A stretch of DNA of 64,000 nt from contig DF241136.1 of the NCBI GenBank assembly GCA_000507305.1, positions 25,179 through 89,178 of the forward strand, written 5' to 3'. This DNA is from Breviolum minutum Mf 1.05b.01. Lineage: Eukaryota; Sar; Dinophyceae; Suessiales; Symbiodiniaceae. A model generated the notes under the pieces. It made no database searches, was not told the origin of the DNA, and saw only the letters and a program-made list of their open reading frames with translations. Position 1 is the stretch's first letter, and every line of letters starts with the position of its first letter. Positions 31,404-46,400 of this stretch are shown here, piece after piece. The translations under genes were made by a program, and so were the position numbers.

Positions 31404-34400
31404 CCTATCTACCTACCTACCTACCTACCTACCTATCCATATATCTATATTTATTTCCGGTGTTCTATCTTGAGCTAATAGAACTATTGCGAAGAGCTCT
31501 TCAGATACTCTTCAGACATTCCCTTTTAGCACACACCAAACAGTTTATCAGCTTAAAGTCCTTCTATCCCAATGGAACTGATGAACAAGTTCCATTCCCT
31601 TGCTTTGGAGGATATCTCACCAGCTTCTCCCGGGACATCGGGGGCCTCTCAATGAGGCACTTCTCAGAGAGGACCTGCCGTCGTTTCGTCAATTTCCAGT
31701 TCCCATGGACGACACTTAAAAAATATGACAAAACCAAGATGATGGCTAATCCTAACTCATCTGGCCATGTCAACATCAACAAAAAGATGTGAATGCAACT
31801 CCTGAAAAACGAAGTTGAAATATCTTTAACCTTCACATGACTTGGGTTGTTCGTGACCCAACAACAGGGACCACCAGAATTATGATAAATCCTTATAATT
31901 ACAAATATCTTTATGTGTTGCCTCACTTTTTGCTTTCACTTCCACTGGCAAAACATGATCTATCTTTAGATAACCATGCTGCCTGACAGATTTGCATGTT
32001 CAACAAACGTTTGATCTGTGCGGGACTCAAATCATTATTCAAATGTTTTTTATTTGCTTTAGAATCTGAACAAATACATCTTCACTATCACTATTGATTG
32101 ACTTTGATAAGACATGATGAACCCCCTTTCCAGGCTTGGCGAAAATCGAACAGTGCTCAGGGTAGAACTTCGACAGTGACAGCATAGTAGCACCAAACAA
32201 AAATCAAATGATAAAGCATTTAAGTCTGAGTACTTTTGAGTATGGAATCATATGGCTCAAATACCATCAACCTTAATGCAAATGGAATCCTCAGCATGGT
32301 CTCGGGCACATTCTGATCCGTTTCAGAATGTATTCCATGGAATTTAGCAGCTTTCACAAATGGTTCGCAAGTTTGTCCCCAGATTTCGAGGAACCAAGGG
32401 GTCAATGGCCTCGAAGGAGTTTTCTGGATCGAAGAGATAGTCGGGCCTTGGTTGTGTTCAGGGTTTTGTTGGAGATGAAGCAAACATGGAATACATGGTG
32501 TTTGACAGGAACAAATCATGTTGATGTATAGTAAATAATATGCAAATATGCAAATGATATGATATGTATTTATGAATATATACATACATATATATATATC
32601 TATATATATATGTATGTATAAGTTGTATAGCCATCTGTGTACGTATACTTGTATGTGTATACGGTCCAAATCACCATTACAATTTCAATTCTTCCCAACA
32701 ACTTGTCAACTCAGAAAAAAAAATCTACATGCCCAACACTCCCACAATCTCGCTGCGGAAAGACTCTGCTAATATAGTGCCAACATGTAAACTCATCTGA
32801 AAACTCAAAAAAAAGCATTCACCAAAATCTCTGTTATCTCATCTCATCTACAGGACAAACCTTCGAACTCAAGATGGAGCCACAGCCACACATTATGACA
32901 TACAAACATATACTGCTGTTCCATCACTTCATCTGCTATGATTTCAATATGATTTGATAAATGAGTTACCCATACTGTTGATGGAAGAAATCCGGCCAAC
33001 CAGTTGAGGTTGGTCGTAGTATTCAACTGGATTTTTACATTCCAGGTAATTAGCCGGATTTCTTCCATCAACAATATTACCCCTGAATCTTCCGCGTTCA
33101 TTTATTGAAGGATCCATGGAACCAAAAATCCAAGGGACGTGCACCAGTCACCTGATGCAAAGATCTCCCTGGGAGATCGAGCCTTGGTGCATTTTGCCAA
33201 CCGAAGATTGGGATATGTCAAGTTCAAACACCCGCAGTTCCTCGATGTTAATGTCCAACTTTGGACATGTTACCATGTTAGATAAATTGAGGATGTCTTC
33301 ACCCCCCGAAAAAAAAAATACATTGAAATTGTTGTGTTGATGTAGGCACTTTTGGTGGAATGGGCAGGAATCAGATGGGCTCCCAGCGATGTCATGCATA
33401 ATCTCATTCCAGGCCTGCAAAACCATGGGTTTTCAGCGGGGTAACCCCTCCGGTTCGGGTAGCTTCGATGTGATATGATTGAAAAACTGAAACACTGCTT
33501 CCCAGGATTATCTGAATAGAATCAAATCTGAAAGTAATGCTTCGTACAAGTAGAGATCATTTCATGTCTTTCCACCTTTAGAATGTCACATGACAACGGC
33601 TATCCGATAGCCCATTTTGGACCTCCCCTGTGGAGGCACGAAAGAGCGTGATGAAAGCTTGAACCTCAACACACGCAGCACTGGAGGTGTTCCCACGTTT
33701 GGGGAAATTGGTACTTAGGGGTGAAAGTCTTCTGGAAGACCTGAAACAAAGTTCTGGTTGATATGATTTGGAATACTGTTTGCCATGAATTTCTTATGAT
33801 GTCGTGCTTGATATTACTATTGGTGATTTTGTTTTTGATCCTATTGATGCTGTTGTTGATACTTCATTGACTCATGTACCGTCAAGCTTATTGCCTGCTA
33901 GAAGTCAGAGCGAGCCAATTCCAAGGTGACTATTGCAGCGATCGGCAGTCATGATCTTTTAAAAATATGGATTCTAGATACAGCTGGTGAGACGGAAATC
34001 TGCTCTGAGCCATGCTGATGCATGCAATTAATATATGTATACATATAGCGAAAACACAAAGTTGCTCAGAACAGTCAGGGTTTTCTGGTACAAAAACCAG
34101 AACGTTTCCCATAAATGGAGGACTAATAGCTTGAAAGTTGAAAGTATACAGCACGTTCAGTTGGACCAGGAGTCACATTTCATCGACTGTGTACCTTTCT
34201 GCCAAGGGCAACTCCCTCTGAGGATCCGACAAAGTCTTTGAAATTACCTGCAATGCATGATACAGAAGCTTCAAGGCTGTTGCAACATGGCAAGTTTCAG
34301 TGGAATCCCTGGCCCTCCTTTGGGATTGCAAATGTTGCTACCCAGTATCCAGGCTGATATTGAAAGCAAAATATGTATAATAATAGCAACGTAAAATAAT

Positions 34401-37400
34401 ATCATATATATATATACATATATACACATTAAAGTCAATATGATATAAACGCAAACGTGACTTTTTCAAAAAAATGGTCGGCTGCCATGACTTTCACCAA
34501 TCCCACATTGCCCTGTCACAAACAAAAAGGGCTTCTTTGCACCCAATCCGACTGCATTTGGAGCTAAGTTGCAATGAGCATTTTCAGAAGAAAACTTCAA
34601 AGTGGAGAATAAGCTGACCCCCAAGATGCTGTACCTGACAGGTCAAAACATGTCGTTACATTTTAAAAAAAAATGTATGGGTTGAACAGCTCCTTTTTCC
34701 AACACCATCAAATTGGAAGCAACTCACAGTGCTCTTCTTGTGGTTGACAAATGCTGCAGTCATCGTTTAACCGTTTCGGTGTTGTAACAATGTGCATAGA
34801 CATCAGGGATTCACAAATCCAGCAACAGGAAACAAAACGATTGACAATGTCTGCGCAGGTGCAATGTTAAGAGGAGCAGCAAGATGGCCATGACATTCAC
34901 CAATTTTGGGACTGACCTGTGGAAGCTGCCGGAGATGGATATGGTGAAATCCTTCATTTTTGTGATTGAAACTAGATGATGTGGGAGTGATTTCATAACC
35001 TGGGACTCAAGTGATCTTATCTCATAATATTCGATTCACCACCATCACCATCATCACCATCATCACCATCATCATCATCACCATCATCATCACCCCGACA
35101 GTACCATCTCTTATCCAAACCGAAATCAAATAAAGGAACATATCCTTTCGCGCAAATGTTCGCCTTGTGACTTCCACGGACGGAAACATAATCAAGGAGC
35201 TGAGCTTCCCAAACGCAGCAAGTGCGGCAAAAATCTTTTTCACACCTCTCAGGTATTTCATCCTTAGTTTGTCTTGAAGGATTTGATAAGATCTCAGTTT
35301 AGAGGATTTGATAAAAACTCAGCCCACTATTCCAGGAGGTACTATTTTTTCTGAGCCTACCACCAAAAACATTGGGAAAAGTCAACTGTAGTAATTCATT
35401 GGTCAGGAAATGATGATGACAATACAGATCTCCGCCACCTAAAAAAATCTAGAAATACTATAGATGATCTTTATTGAACATCAGATTTGTGATACTTACA
35501 TAGATATCGTTTATATATGTTATTTATATGTACAAATAATTACTGGTAACTATTGCTGCTGCATTTTTTTCCATTCACTACATCCAAAAAGTCCACCCCT
35601 CCAAGGTCGCCACAAACGGAAAAGTCGTAGGACGCGGAAGACAGATGTGACGCCCGTGACGTTTAACGTGGTGGTGTCCCTGAGGATTCAAGCACTGCCA
35701 CCGGCTGGGACGTTCCGAAGTCGACATGTGTGAGGTATTTGCAAGTGCACAACGTAATTACAATATATACAGAGCTATTGATACCATCATCATCAATCAC
35801 CAACCACCATCATCATCATCATCAACTAACAACATGTTGAGAATCATCATGAAAACACTCAGTGAAGAAAACCCAACAATGCCATGATTCCATGATCAAT
35901 CAACGTTGCATCATTGTCATCCCGCTGTGCACTCTGAGGTGGCAACTCCAGAATGATTCCAAGCAGAGACACAACAACACAAAAGAAGTCGAAGCAATTC
36001 CATGAGTCCTGGCAGTTTCACAAAATTGCCAGGGTAACTTCAGCGAAGGAATCTGAAGCAGTTTCATCATCTGGAAATGCGAATGAAACTCAGTTGGTCC
36101 TGCATGAACTACATCCTACAGTGTTTGCTTTGGATGCAAAATGTACCAAAATGCTACTTCCACCTCCCTATGCATCTTTGTCAGACTAAAATTTACGCTC
36201 GTGTACTAGATTCCACTAGATACATCCACTTGGAATCTTCAAACTTACCATCCATTCAGAAGCTGGGCGTGATCCCACGGCACCCATTTGCACGGTCCTC
36301 CCAGTAGGAGGATCGGAGCGCATAGAGTTTCACCATCATTTCCAAGGTGAAGATCCCCGAAAAGCAACGTTTACCGACCTGAGGTTTCAAAAAAAACAAA
36401 GCTGACTTAAAAACAAAAACACATGGATACATGATATGATGTAAAAATTATTATGCATATACATATGCTATAATTGTAGATGACTTTTGCCGATTGAACA
36501 TTTTGTTGATTCCCTTCATGACAAACATTGACAAACGAGAAATTTCCAGTGTGTCCATGTTCCCAGAACTTCATCACTGTCTTTCTGGAATGACTTCAAA
36601 TAAGGCTCCGGCATACATCACATCATCCCACCATTCAATCTGGGAGGGAAAGGTTTGCATCGCCATCAATGCCTGGCATTCCGTAACGAGACCCATCACT
36701 ACCATTGGACGGCGTCCAACTGTTATATACTGGAGTCCAGAAAATCCTAACTTTTTTTGCCGGAAAGGATATCAGCCTGAGAATTTGAACCATATCATAA
36801 CATATCATGTCAAAGCATATCGATCTAGAATCTACATTGAATATAAGCTGGAATATGTTCTATTTCGTCGGTGAACGACTGGGTGAACTCGACCTTTTTC
36901 TGATAACATCCCGGCACGACGACATTCCAACGTTCAAGCCCCCTGAGAGACAAAGAATCGAAGCATCTGGGATTTTCCTATATTTTTCTATTTCCACTAT
37001 GGCAAGAATCACCATGCAATTGCAACCCATCATCACCCACTACCATAATAGCTAGTGTGCAAGTCTCATGTAAAACACTTTCCTTGACTGCACTCTCATT
37101 GCTTCCTCCTCAAGGCCTCAAGTGTTCCATAATTCGCCAGGCGTACCGAATTTAGTGCAATTGCCACGAGGATGAAGGTCGTAAAACGAAAGCTGCTGAT
37201 GATGTCATAGGCCTATACAGCACCCAAAAGGAATGCAGGGCACGGTTGTTTTCTGATCTTGAGTTGCTCAAAACGGATCCAGGATTTCCATGGATTTCCA
37301 TCATATCTTTGATCTATCTGATCTCCCATAGCCCAGGTGCCTTCCGCTGAAGGGGTGGCATCAAGTCAAGATCCCTCACAGGGAATCATGGATGACTTGG

Positions 37401-40400
37401 GGGTACCAACCAGGGAGGATGTGAACCTCCCAACACCAACAAAAACCAAGGGCCTCAACATATCTTGTTGGATGTTTCATTGAAATTGTTGGGATGTTCC
37501 GGTAAAATTGGTGTGGTGAAAGCCTGCCAAGTAGGGAAACCGGGTTTTTCATTGGTTTTTTCTTCAGCATCCAGGCTGAACTACTCGGGTGTAAGAAGGC
37601 CAAAACCGTGGATGAAATGATGAAATGAAATTGCGGGAGGTTTGTCATGGTTTGTCACACATGCATATGGACCACATGTTTTGATTTATATGTCTCAGGT
37701 CTACATCGCATCATCAAATCTTGAAAACCAAATCAATTCGGACTTGGATGTATGGTGCTGCATGTAGCTTCCATACCATTTGGAAAACATATGAAAATAT
37801 ACAATGCGTGAATATGTGTATTACTCGCCCTGAAAACTTACAACCCCTGCACTCATGCTGCCCACCGCATGTCGAAGAAACGAGTGCGTGTCAGCCTTGG
37901 GAAAAGGGAACAGAAAATGAGGGAAGGAACCCCTGCGGACGGCACGGTGAATCATTGATGATTCAAGGAGTTGAAAGAACGCAATCTTGTGGCTTTGTTT
38001 TTCACAAAAATCACCATGAGTGAGGTGAGCCATAAGATCGCAAATTGATCTACTTTGACTTTTTCAGTTTACATCGGATTTGCAAGAATCATACAGCAAG
38101 TCGAAGGAACACAATCAAAACAACCAGTCCCTTACTACTGAAAAGCTTCTTCAGACTCCAAACTTGCCAAACTTGCGGCAAACATTTGATAACTTGAACA
38201 AGTAAGCAAGTCGTGGACCCGTGAACAAATAAGTGCTGACATCAATTGCAAGAAAGACCTGCAAATGTTGACAAGCCAATCTTGAATGTCAGCATCCTTC
38301 AAAAAACATCCTGCATCTCTACGCCCACGTCCTGGTGCAACTGTGGCCCCTCAGCTCCGCACAGCTTCTGATTTTCCAACCATTTCACTTGCGCCTGAAG
38401 GTGGCCAGGTGGCCAAGCAGCTGCCTGTGTGTAAGTGTTAGTGAATACCCAAATGAATATTGGTAGGCATCTCACTGACGTAGAAGGTCCATACGCTCGG
38501 ACAGTATCCAGCGAACCAGTTGATATTGTATAGATCTCATATACATCACAAGATCTTTGAATCATCCCAAATGGGGATGCCAGAATTTGTCTATGAACAG
38601 TATGAAGCACAATATACGGAGGGTCATCGTGCGACTGCAACCGTCTTTAGCTCCCCTCAGCAATGTCAAACACGCAGCTCTTGAGATTCGGACAATTGTC
38701 AGCACGATATCTCCTCAATTTTTAGCAAAAATACACCCTCGGGCCTGGGTAGTGTCTATTGATGTCTATTGATAGTGATGCAAATCCTTCGGTGTTCTGA
38801 AAGTAAGTCGGGTGCTTTCTTTTTTGTGGGGTGAAGATCTTGTAACACATCCAGACACATATCATGGTCCCAAGCAAGCCCTCAAAATAAGACTTTGTGA
38901 GCACAATTCTTATGATCCAAGGCACTTTTGCCTGACTGCTTCAAATCCATGAACTTGTCCTGGGCACAGCTATCCCCGCACAGTGTAGCATGAATTGAGA
39001 CTGTTGAATAAGAACAAAGAAAACCTATAAAATAAACAATATAGAAGATTAATGGAATTAATAATTCTCAGCAACTCTACAACCATCCATCTTATCGTCT
39101 TTAAGTGAAAACACTTGTAGCTTACAACTATCATCTAGAGCTGGAAACAGACTAACCCCAGATTTCCAATCAAACTGATGACTGGCACTACAGAATCCAT
39201 GCACAAAACAGTCAACACTGCTAACCCATCTTGGAAGCTGAGGTACAATCAGGGGCATGAACTGGATAAAGAAATGTTGTTGCAAGTGGGACATGCTATT
39301 AATTTGAGATGTATAGTCATATACTTGTTTTAATGTTCTTATATTGTAAGTGTGTAGTACATTATGATATCGATGATATTCCGTGTATATATCTATTAGC
39401 ATGTCCTTGAGCCCTTGGATGCAAAGGATTTCTGTGGCATAATCAAACATACGTAATATGTTGGATTTTTCGAACCAATCAACTCGAAATTGAAGTCATA
39501 TATACGGTGTCCAAACACCTGGGGATTCAGATCCTTTCAATGACTAGTCAGCAGCCTTCATGTGATCCTTTGGGTGAAGCCCTTCAACGGACCCACGTTT
39601 TTTCTATGACCACATCATACCATCCCCAGTTGTTTAAATGCCGCGCAAAGCATCCACAATAACACCCACGCTGAGGTTGATGATAAACATGTGGGAAAAA
39701 ATCATGTAGACCTGGCCGTCGACGTGTTCAAAATTGCAGAAATCAAGAGCTCTAGAATGCTCAGAGTTGTCCAACAGTTGTCCAAACATGAAAAGAAGGG
39801 CTACTGAGCTACTGATTGCGGGGAATGAGGAAATTCCTCAGAACAATTTGAATGTTTGACTGAGATTCACTGGCAGAGTTGAGGTCTTGAATGTTCCTTC
39901 CAAGCAGAAAAGTGTCAGGACTGTTCATGGACTCAATTAACATCCCGACAGGACCCAGAGAAAAGGTACTTGAAATATGCAAGTTCTTCTCACGTTGCCT
40001 CATACTTGATCATATTTTGCCAAATGTAATCGATGTTTACGATACAGTATTCATCCAATCCTTCCCCAATATATCCCAAAGTAACAATCTATACATATCA
40101 TACTGTCTCTACTAGCTATCACGACTCCACCTGTGAACTTGACCAACAACCATAATGACAAGGAACAACGAAGAAGGGCGCAAATATCCACTCGCTGTAG
40201 TTCCGAATCGGCCTCGAGTGTTGTGGGGTTCTTTTACCTGGCTGACCTGTGACATGGGATATCATGGGATTTGGTAAGGTGTTTCAAGAAACAATAAATA
40301 CAATCATACAATACCTAAGGTGTCAACATCATCTTGACAGAACAAACAGATTACATCTTGTCTCATCCAAGGTTTTGAACTCCTGATTTCTGTTAGCCAA

Positions 40401-43400
40401 CGGCTCCACGTTGGACCCTTCCCAAGGCTTCCATGCTCAATAAAATGGTCCACACTGTCGCAAGCCGCATACATCACGTCAGCCCAACCTGTCGTGATGC
40501 CAGTGAGCAAGGATGTTTCCTGATAAGACTGGTGCTATGAAGGTACTGAGATGTTGGATTTGTATGGATTTGTGAAGTTGCGGGGGCCATCCTGAAGATT
40601 CATCACTTCACTTCCAGTTTTAGGTGGGGTGGTCTCTATATGTCTCTATACTATATAGATCATTATACAATGCTAATCTATGCTAATCTGTTCGTCCACC
40701 AAAAGAAAACGACCAGGAAGGCTTTGTCAATTTTTGGAGGATCATCAAGGGAATACTTCAGAGCTTCCGGAAAAGCGTTGGGGGGAACAGTGGCTGTTCG
40801 TACCTTCCAGTATGTAGGTGTAAATCTTTGATCAACATCTGAGAACTATACAGTATACCAATTTATATCTAGTATTGTGTTTTGACAACGAAAAACTGTT
40901 GCATTCAAGCAATGCCCCCAAAATAAGGACAACAACAAAAGAAAAGTATTCAAAACAAAACAAATAAAACAACAAAACATCAGTGACATGTGTTTGCCAT
41001 GGGTTTTTAAGGGATGCCTTCAGCCATTTTCCACCGGCCTTCAGTGCTGGAAATCTCGAATAAGGTCAGCATCGAGGAGAAGACATTATCAAAGTCTTGA
41101 CCTCCAGGAACGGCGCTGGTTGCTTTGGAAAATTACTGAATGTCAGCCTATTTCATCCAATCAAAAAAAAGCAAGGAAATTACCCTACAAGTTTGTAGTT
41201 TGAGTGGTGAAGCTCTGTTCTTTTTGGGGTTATCCATGTTGGTGGATTCACTATCAAACTTCACTTGACTTCAAGTGAAAACCGCCATCAATTGAAATCC
41301 TGTATCTTTGATCATCCCTACGGCTCTACTTTCATCCTTACACAAATCTTCAGAACAAGTAATTTGAGGAACAAAAACAAAACAAACCCGCGATGCAATC
41401 CACAGGTGGTAGTGGCTGATGGACAAAATACGACAAAATACGCAGGTGATCTTATCAACCAGAGCTGTCCCATGATGTCACATCCATATTCCTGCAACCT
41501 ATACCCATCTAGCCGATTTTTTCTTGGAAACACCAAGGTGCTGAGAGCTTGCTGCCAACCTGCAGGGGCAAAGATCGAAATGCAACTCCCAGATGGTGTG
41601 AAGTCTTTCTGGGCCTATTGTTTTTTGAAGAATTTTGGATCTTATCAAGTCTTAACATCCATTTTTCTGTGAAATCGTTCAAAAAAAAAACTGCATCTTG
41701 GAATGGCACCTGCAATTCTGGAAAACCTACGGAATTCCTCTGCTAGCAGAATTGATCCTCCCAATCCATCCTCTCCCTGCAGTTCAAACGCTGTACATCA
41801 AACAAAGAGGAACAGACATCAACGAATCATACCCACCAACATGGTGAACATAATATAGTAAAGCCAGTATAGCAGCATAGCAGTGTTTTTAAAATGTGTT
41901 CATACATCAATTTCTCAATATTTTTACAAGCCTGTCACACTTTCATCACCATGAACTCTTCGGAATTGAATTCATCTGAGACTCCGCACGACCACCCTGT
42001 TCCACACAAAGGGCAGCATCCTACCGGGGCAAGCCATGGAATCTATATAGATTTGGGATCATCTGATTTTCAAACATCCAATCCTTTCCTTTGCTGGAAG
42101 AAACACAGAGTCTAACAATGTATGGTAGCCATGCATCAGCTGCACCAGTGAGGCTACAATATTTTTTATGTTGATCAACAAAAACTCGAGAGAGATAGAA
42201 CAATCATATTTCAATGCGTCTTGTGAAAATACTCTTGATGGAAGAAAACTTGCACCACCTGGGATGTATAAAACCCTGTCAATAATGGGATATTCACCAT
42301 ACATTCACCATACAGTATCAACTGGTGCAGGATTTCTTCCATCGGCCGTATGAAACAAATCAAGATTATCAAGTTTGGTGGTTTCTTCCAGTTATTTCTT
42401 CACGAGTCGTTTAATTAAAACGCTTCCAGTGCCCCCAAAGTGCCCGGCCTTGATCCAAGGTTCACAGAAATGTCTGCATTCGCATGCAGCTTCACATTCT
42501 CGACCTTGTTATCTGGACTCCACCAGGTCCGGTGAATGATGGTGAATGAAATTTTCATATGGGATAGTCGGATAGTAGCTTACCAAACTTGGATTATCAT
42601 TTTTGTAAGGATTCTTTGACTACGTTTTGGAGTGAGGTCGTGAGATGTCGCTTGCGTTCACCCAAATAAGACACGTCAAACATCTGATTAGGACTAGCCC
42701 TCTTTTCATTCCCGGATGATAAGGTTGTCCCAAATGTGGTGTATCTGATTCTTCACATTACAATTGTTTTTTTCTTGAAGGTCTTGAAGGCATGAAGAAG
42801 CAGGACTGAGAAGGGAAGATGTGACATTTTAGACTCTCTTTCAAAGCAAACTGCTATATCATATCAAATACAGTATCTTCCTGGTATTCAACCTGTGATC
42901 ATGTATATATATATATATATATATGATCCCGGTTCGCGGTTCGCTACCACCCCCCCCCTCCCCCCCCATGGTATGGTCCCAAAACCTGCATTTTGCAGCA
43001 TTCTGCATGAAAACGTGGTATGTGCAGCGTTTCTTGCATGGTGGGTGGCTGGCGCGGACGGCAAGCCTGCAAATTCGTAGGGATTTCCTGCAACCAACCT
43101 CCGAAAACGTGTTCTTTGCAATGTTTCGGCTTCGACATCGTGGAGTAGTGCCGTTGCACCCGCCTCTATGTCGAATTACATATATTATATAATTCTAAAT
43201 TTTCTTAAAAAAAAAAAACGTTGCCTTCCGCCTAAAGGTTTACAGCCTCGGTAGCCGATCTGATATCCGTCTATATCTTATACCTGTCACTTTCTCTTAG
43301 AGCAACTAGTTTTCCGTGTCTAAATGAAATTCTCTTAGTCTTTTCAGCTGGCATGCTCCAATCTTCTGTTGCCTAGTATCAGCATATTTCATCTCACCCT

Positions 43401-46400
43401 ACCAGTTGCGTTGCTGTCTGTTGGAGATTGGATGACCCCGGCCCCTGCCCACAGGACCCACCCATTCCATAGGGGGGAGCGGGTTATCACTGTTCTATCT
43501 ATATCCTGAATCTATCTTACTTTCCCTTCGTTATCTTATTTGATCTAGTTTTCAATTTCTGATCTTACCGTACATCCTTGTAACTTATTTCAGCATACAT
43601 GCTTGTCTTGCCTGAAATCAACTTTCTTCATCTTATCCTACCAGTTACATTGCTGTTGGTTGGAGGTTGGATGACGCCTTCCAGGGCCCACCCATTTCAC
43701 AGGGGGAGGGGGGTTGATGGGATATGACCATGACCATGGCAGGGGGGGTGGGGGGGACCCGGAACCTGGAACATATATATATATATATATATCATCCTCA
43801 ATCTCTTTTAGCTTTCCTTTTCCAAAACCTTCCCACTGCCATGTTTTTTTTAGCTCCAAGGGATGCCTGTGCTTCCCCAACGACACGACTGGCATTCACC
43901 TGACAGCTCATTGGCTTCACAGGTATCTTTACCTCGGGCGAGACTTAGGTACAAGAATTCACCACCGACCGGGACCTACCCGTTGAAGATGTATTTCCTA
44001 TTGGAAATAGGAGTTTTCCATTGCTATATGAGGTTACCAAATGGTATCAAAGATTAAATGGGAAGCTGTGTTCCTTGTTACACTCCCTACAACGAACAGT
44101 TTGCACCTGAAAATAGGCAAACTAGCCAAAAGGAAACTATATAGTATATTCCAATCATCCATTTTCAGGGGCTATATTCGTTTCAGGGAGATTATATCAG
44201 GATATATCAGGTATCTCAATGTAACTTAGTTGCAACCTTAATTGTTTCTAGTCTAGTTAGTAGGTGTTTCGGTGGATGTAAGTCAACAAATTTGTTGATA
44301 TACAATCTGAATCATGATGGGGGAGCATCTTGATGAAGCACTTCTACCGGCAAGGCATTGCTGAGACGTCTGGCCTGTTGAAATGGAAATCATCTCCCTG
44401 GTAATCGACTCATTGCTGGTCACTTCTTAAAGAATATCATTTGGGAGACCTTACTTTTGATCCAAGCTTTGAAAAATCTAGGGTACAACTAGCCGCTGTT
44501 CAATAACAAAAATAAAGCATGATTATTTAAACGTAAAACCTAAAAAAAAACATACATCACCCGAGAACCACTCCCCCAAAGCATTGACACCAACCACTGA
44601 GTTGCCAGGCAGAAAAATGGATGCCTTCGGCAATTACTTTGACACTGTTCCGCCAGCTCTGAAGAAACGCCCTGGAAAATCACGCCACGTTCAAGGCAAC
44701 AACCCTCCCTGGTTTCAACCTCTTAAAGAGTCCACGCTACTCCGGTACTCTTGGGGAATATTTGATGAATTTTGGATAGATACAGAGAAGAAGGCTGCTT
44801 ACAAGAAGAGTTTCAAACATCAGTGCTCATTGTCCTGCAAACATCAGAGGTCGAATGAATCACATCATCACAGCCTCAAACATCTACAGCTCACCTAACC
44901 TGGAAATCCAAAACACGTAACTCCTCCGCAAATCCCGCAAATCCTTGCGGGCAAAAAAAAATGTCGCCTGGTGAATTTAACAGCTAACATCCATGATTTA
45001 ATGAACGCACGTTCTCAATCCACCATCTGAACTGGTGCAGAATTTGCCCAATTCTTCACCTTAAATGAACTGCTTTTTTGGGATCTCGACCCCACCAGAC
45101 ACAAACTTGTTACACAACATTGGAGTTGTCAGTTCCGATGTATATCAACAAATATGCTTCACAAACATGAACTTAAAATCTGAAATCAAGCGATATAACA
45201 GGATTTGGGCATGTCTTTGGGTGCATTTTAACTGCCATGAACCCTCACATCATCAACTTTATAACTTCATTGGATGCTGCAGCGGTGTCATAGGCGCCTC
45301 CGGGCAGAAAGCCTGGTGTTTCAGCAAAGACAGGTTGACGGAAGCATGTGAAGCAAGCTGTGGGGAACCTGCTTTGGCAAAAATAGTGAATATGATGAGC
45401 AGGTCATACTGAAAAATACATGGCGCAACCCCCAAATGTATTGGTTTACACTGGTGTTTCTTGCCATCTTGAAAGTCTAGCACACGATGCGGAATCATCA
45501 CAAAAAAAGCGGTGTCAAAAAACTTGGTAGAAAACAGGTTGATGTGGATGGTTTATGGGGAATTTCAACATCCAAAGTGCCCAATACTGTATTTTTTGCT
45601 CTGAAAAACAAGTATATTGAAGGATATGAGTATATGATACTAGTACACTTCTAGTGATCTAAAAATATAATTACTTGACACAAACATTTCCATTTCAACA
45701 CAACCAATTTGTTTCTTCGAATCTTCACCTCACGGCAACTGACCACTGGCGCGGATGCGGAGCTCTCCGATGCGTTGACCTTGGTCTAACCATGCAGGGT
45801 TGACACCTCCCCCCCTTCCGAAGAAAATAGCCAAAAATTTAATGAACTTGCTTGAAATGTTGAAGTGAAAAATAGTGATTGTTGTAATTAGGGTCATGTC
45901 CATAATCATAGGTTTTTGAAATGTTTTTGATGTGTTTTGTCAGACTTTCAATGGCTTTTTGATGGAATCCAACGAGATGATCGTATTTGGCTCGAGCCCC
46001 TGAGCATCCCAAACCGTCGATCCACCACAGGGAATGACCAGCATTCGAGACATTGCCTAAGAAACTTGGAAATGATCCAATGCGTATGGACCTCCCTTGG
46101 TAACCTTTATAACTCCCTTAAACAATATTCATAACTCGAAAGTTGTTTGTAGTATATAGGGTAATATGTAGTATGTTGCTAGTTGCACATGTAGCTGCGG
46201 CAAATAGATGCAAGTAGCAAGGTCGTATTTTGCCTATCAATATGATTCAGTTTAGACCCATAGCCCCTTCCCCCAATTCAAGTCAACGGCAACCCATCCT
46301 TCAACCAGGCCAGAACCAATCAGCCAATCTCGCCTGCATGTATTGTCGCCCCTCCTGTTCCGCTGCTGTCATATTGCTCAAGTACTCCGCGGTATCACTA

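Larger units (their letters stand above)
31079..33349. other. Channel intron region (post-pore to pre-S6 of domain IV)
   Basis: Contains a CTAT/CTAC microsatellite (31362-31436), TATA-rich tracts (32575-32620) and a family A element (32972-33077). An acidic open stretch near 32.42 kb on the minus strand (DYLFDPENSFEAIDPLVP) might be a missing loop exon but has no clear splice pair. Confidence 0.45.
41116..44590. other. Intronic region with mobile elements
   Basis: Holds a family A element (42229-42351), the inverted-repeat-bounded GC/AT segment (42900-43795) and a family B relative (44103-44191). No supported channel exon. Confidence 0.5.

Noticed and set aside
34480..34530. Minus-strand LVKVMA, similar to the IVS5 start LVNVMA
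   Set aside because: No hydrophobic continuation, and poor frame after the motif; treated as coincidence.
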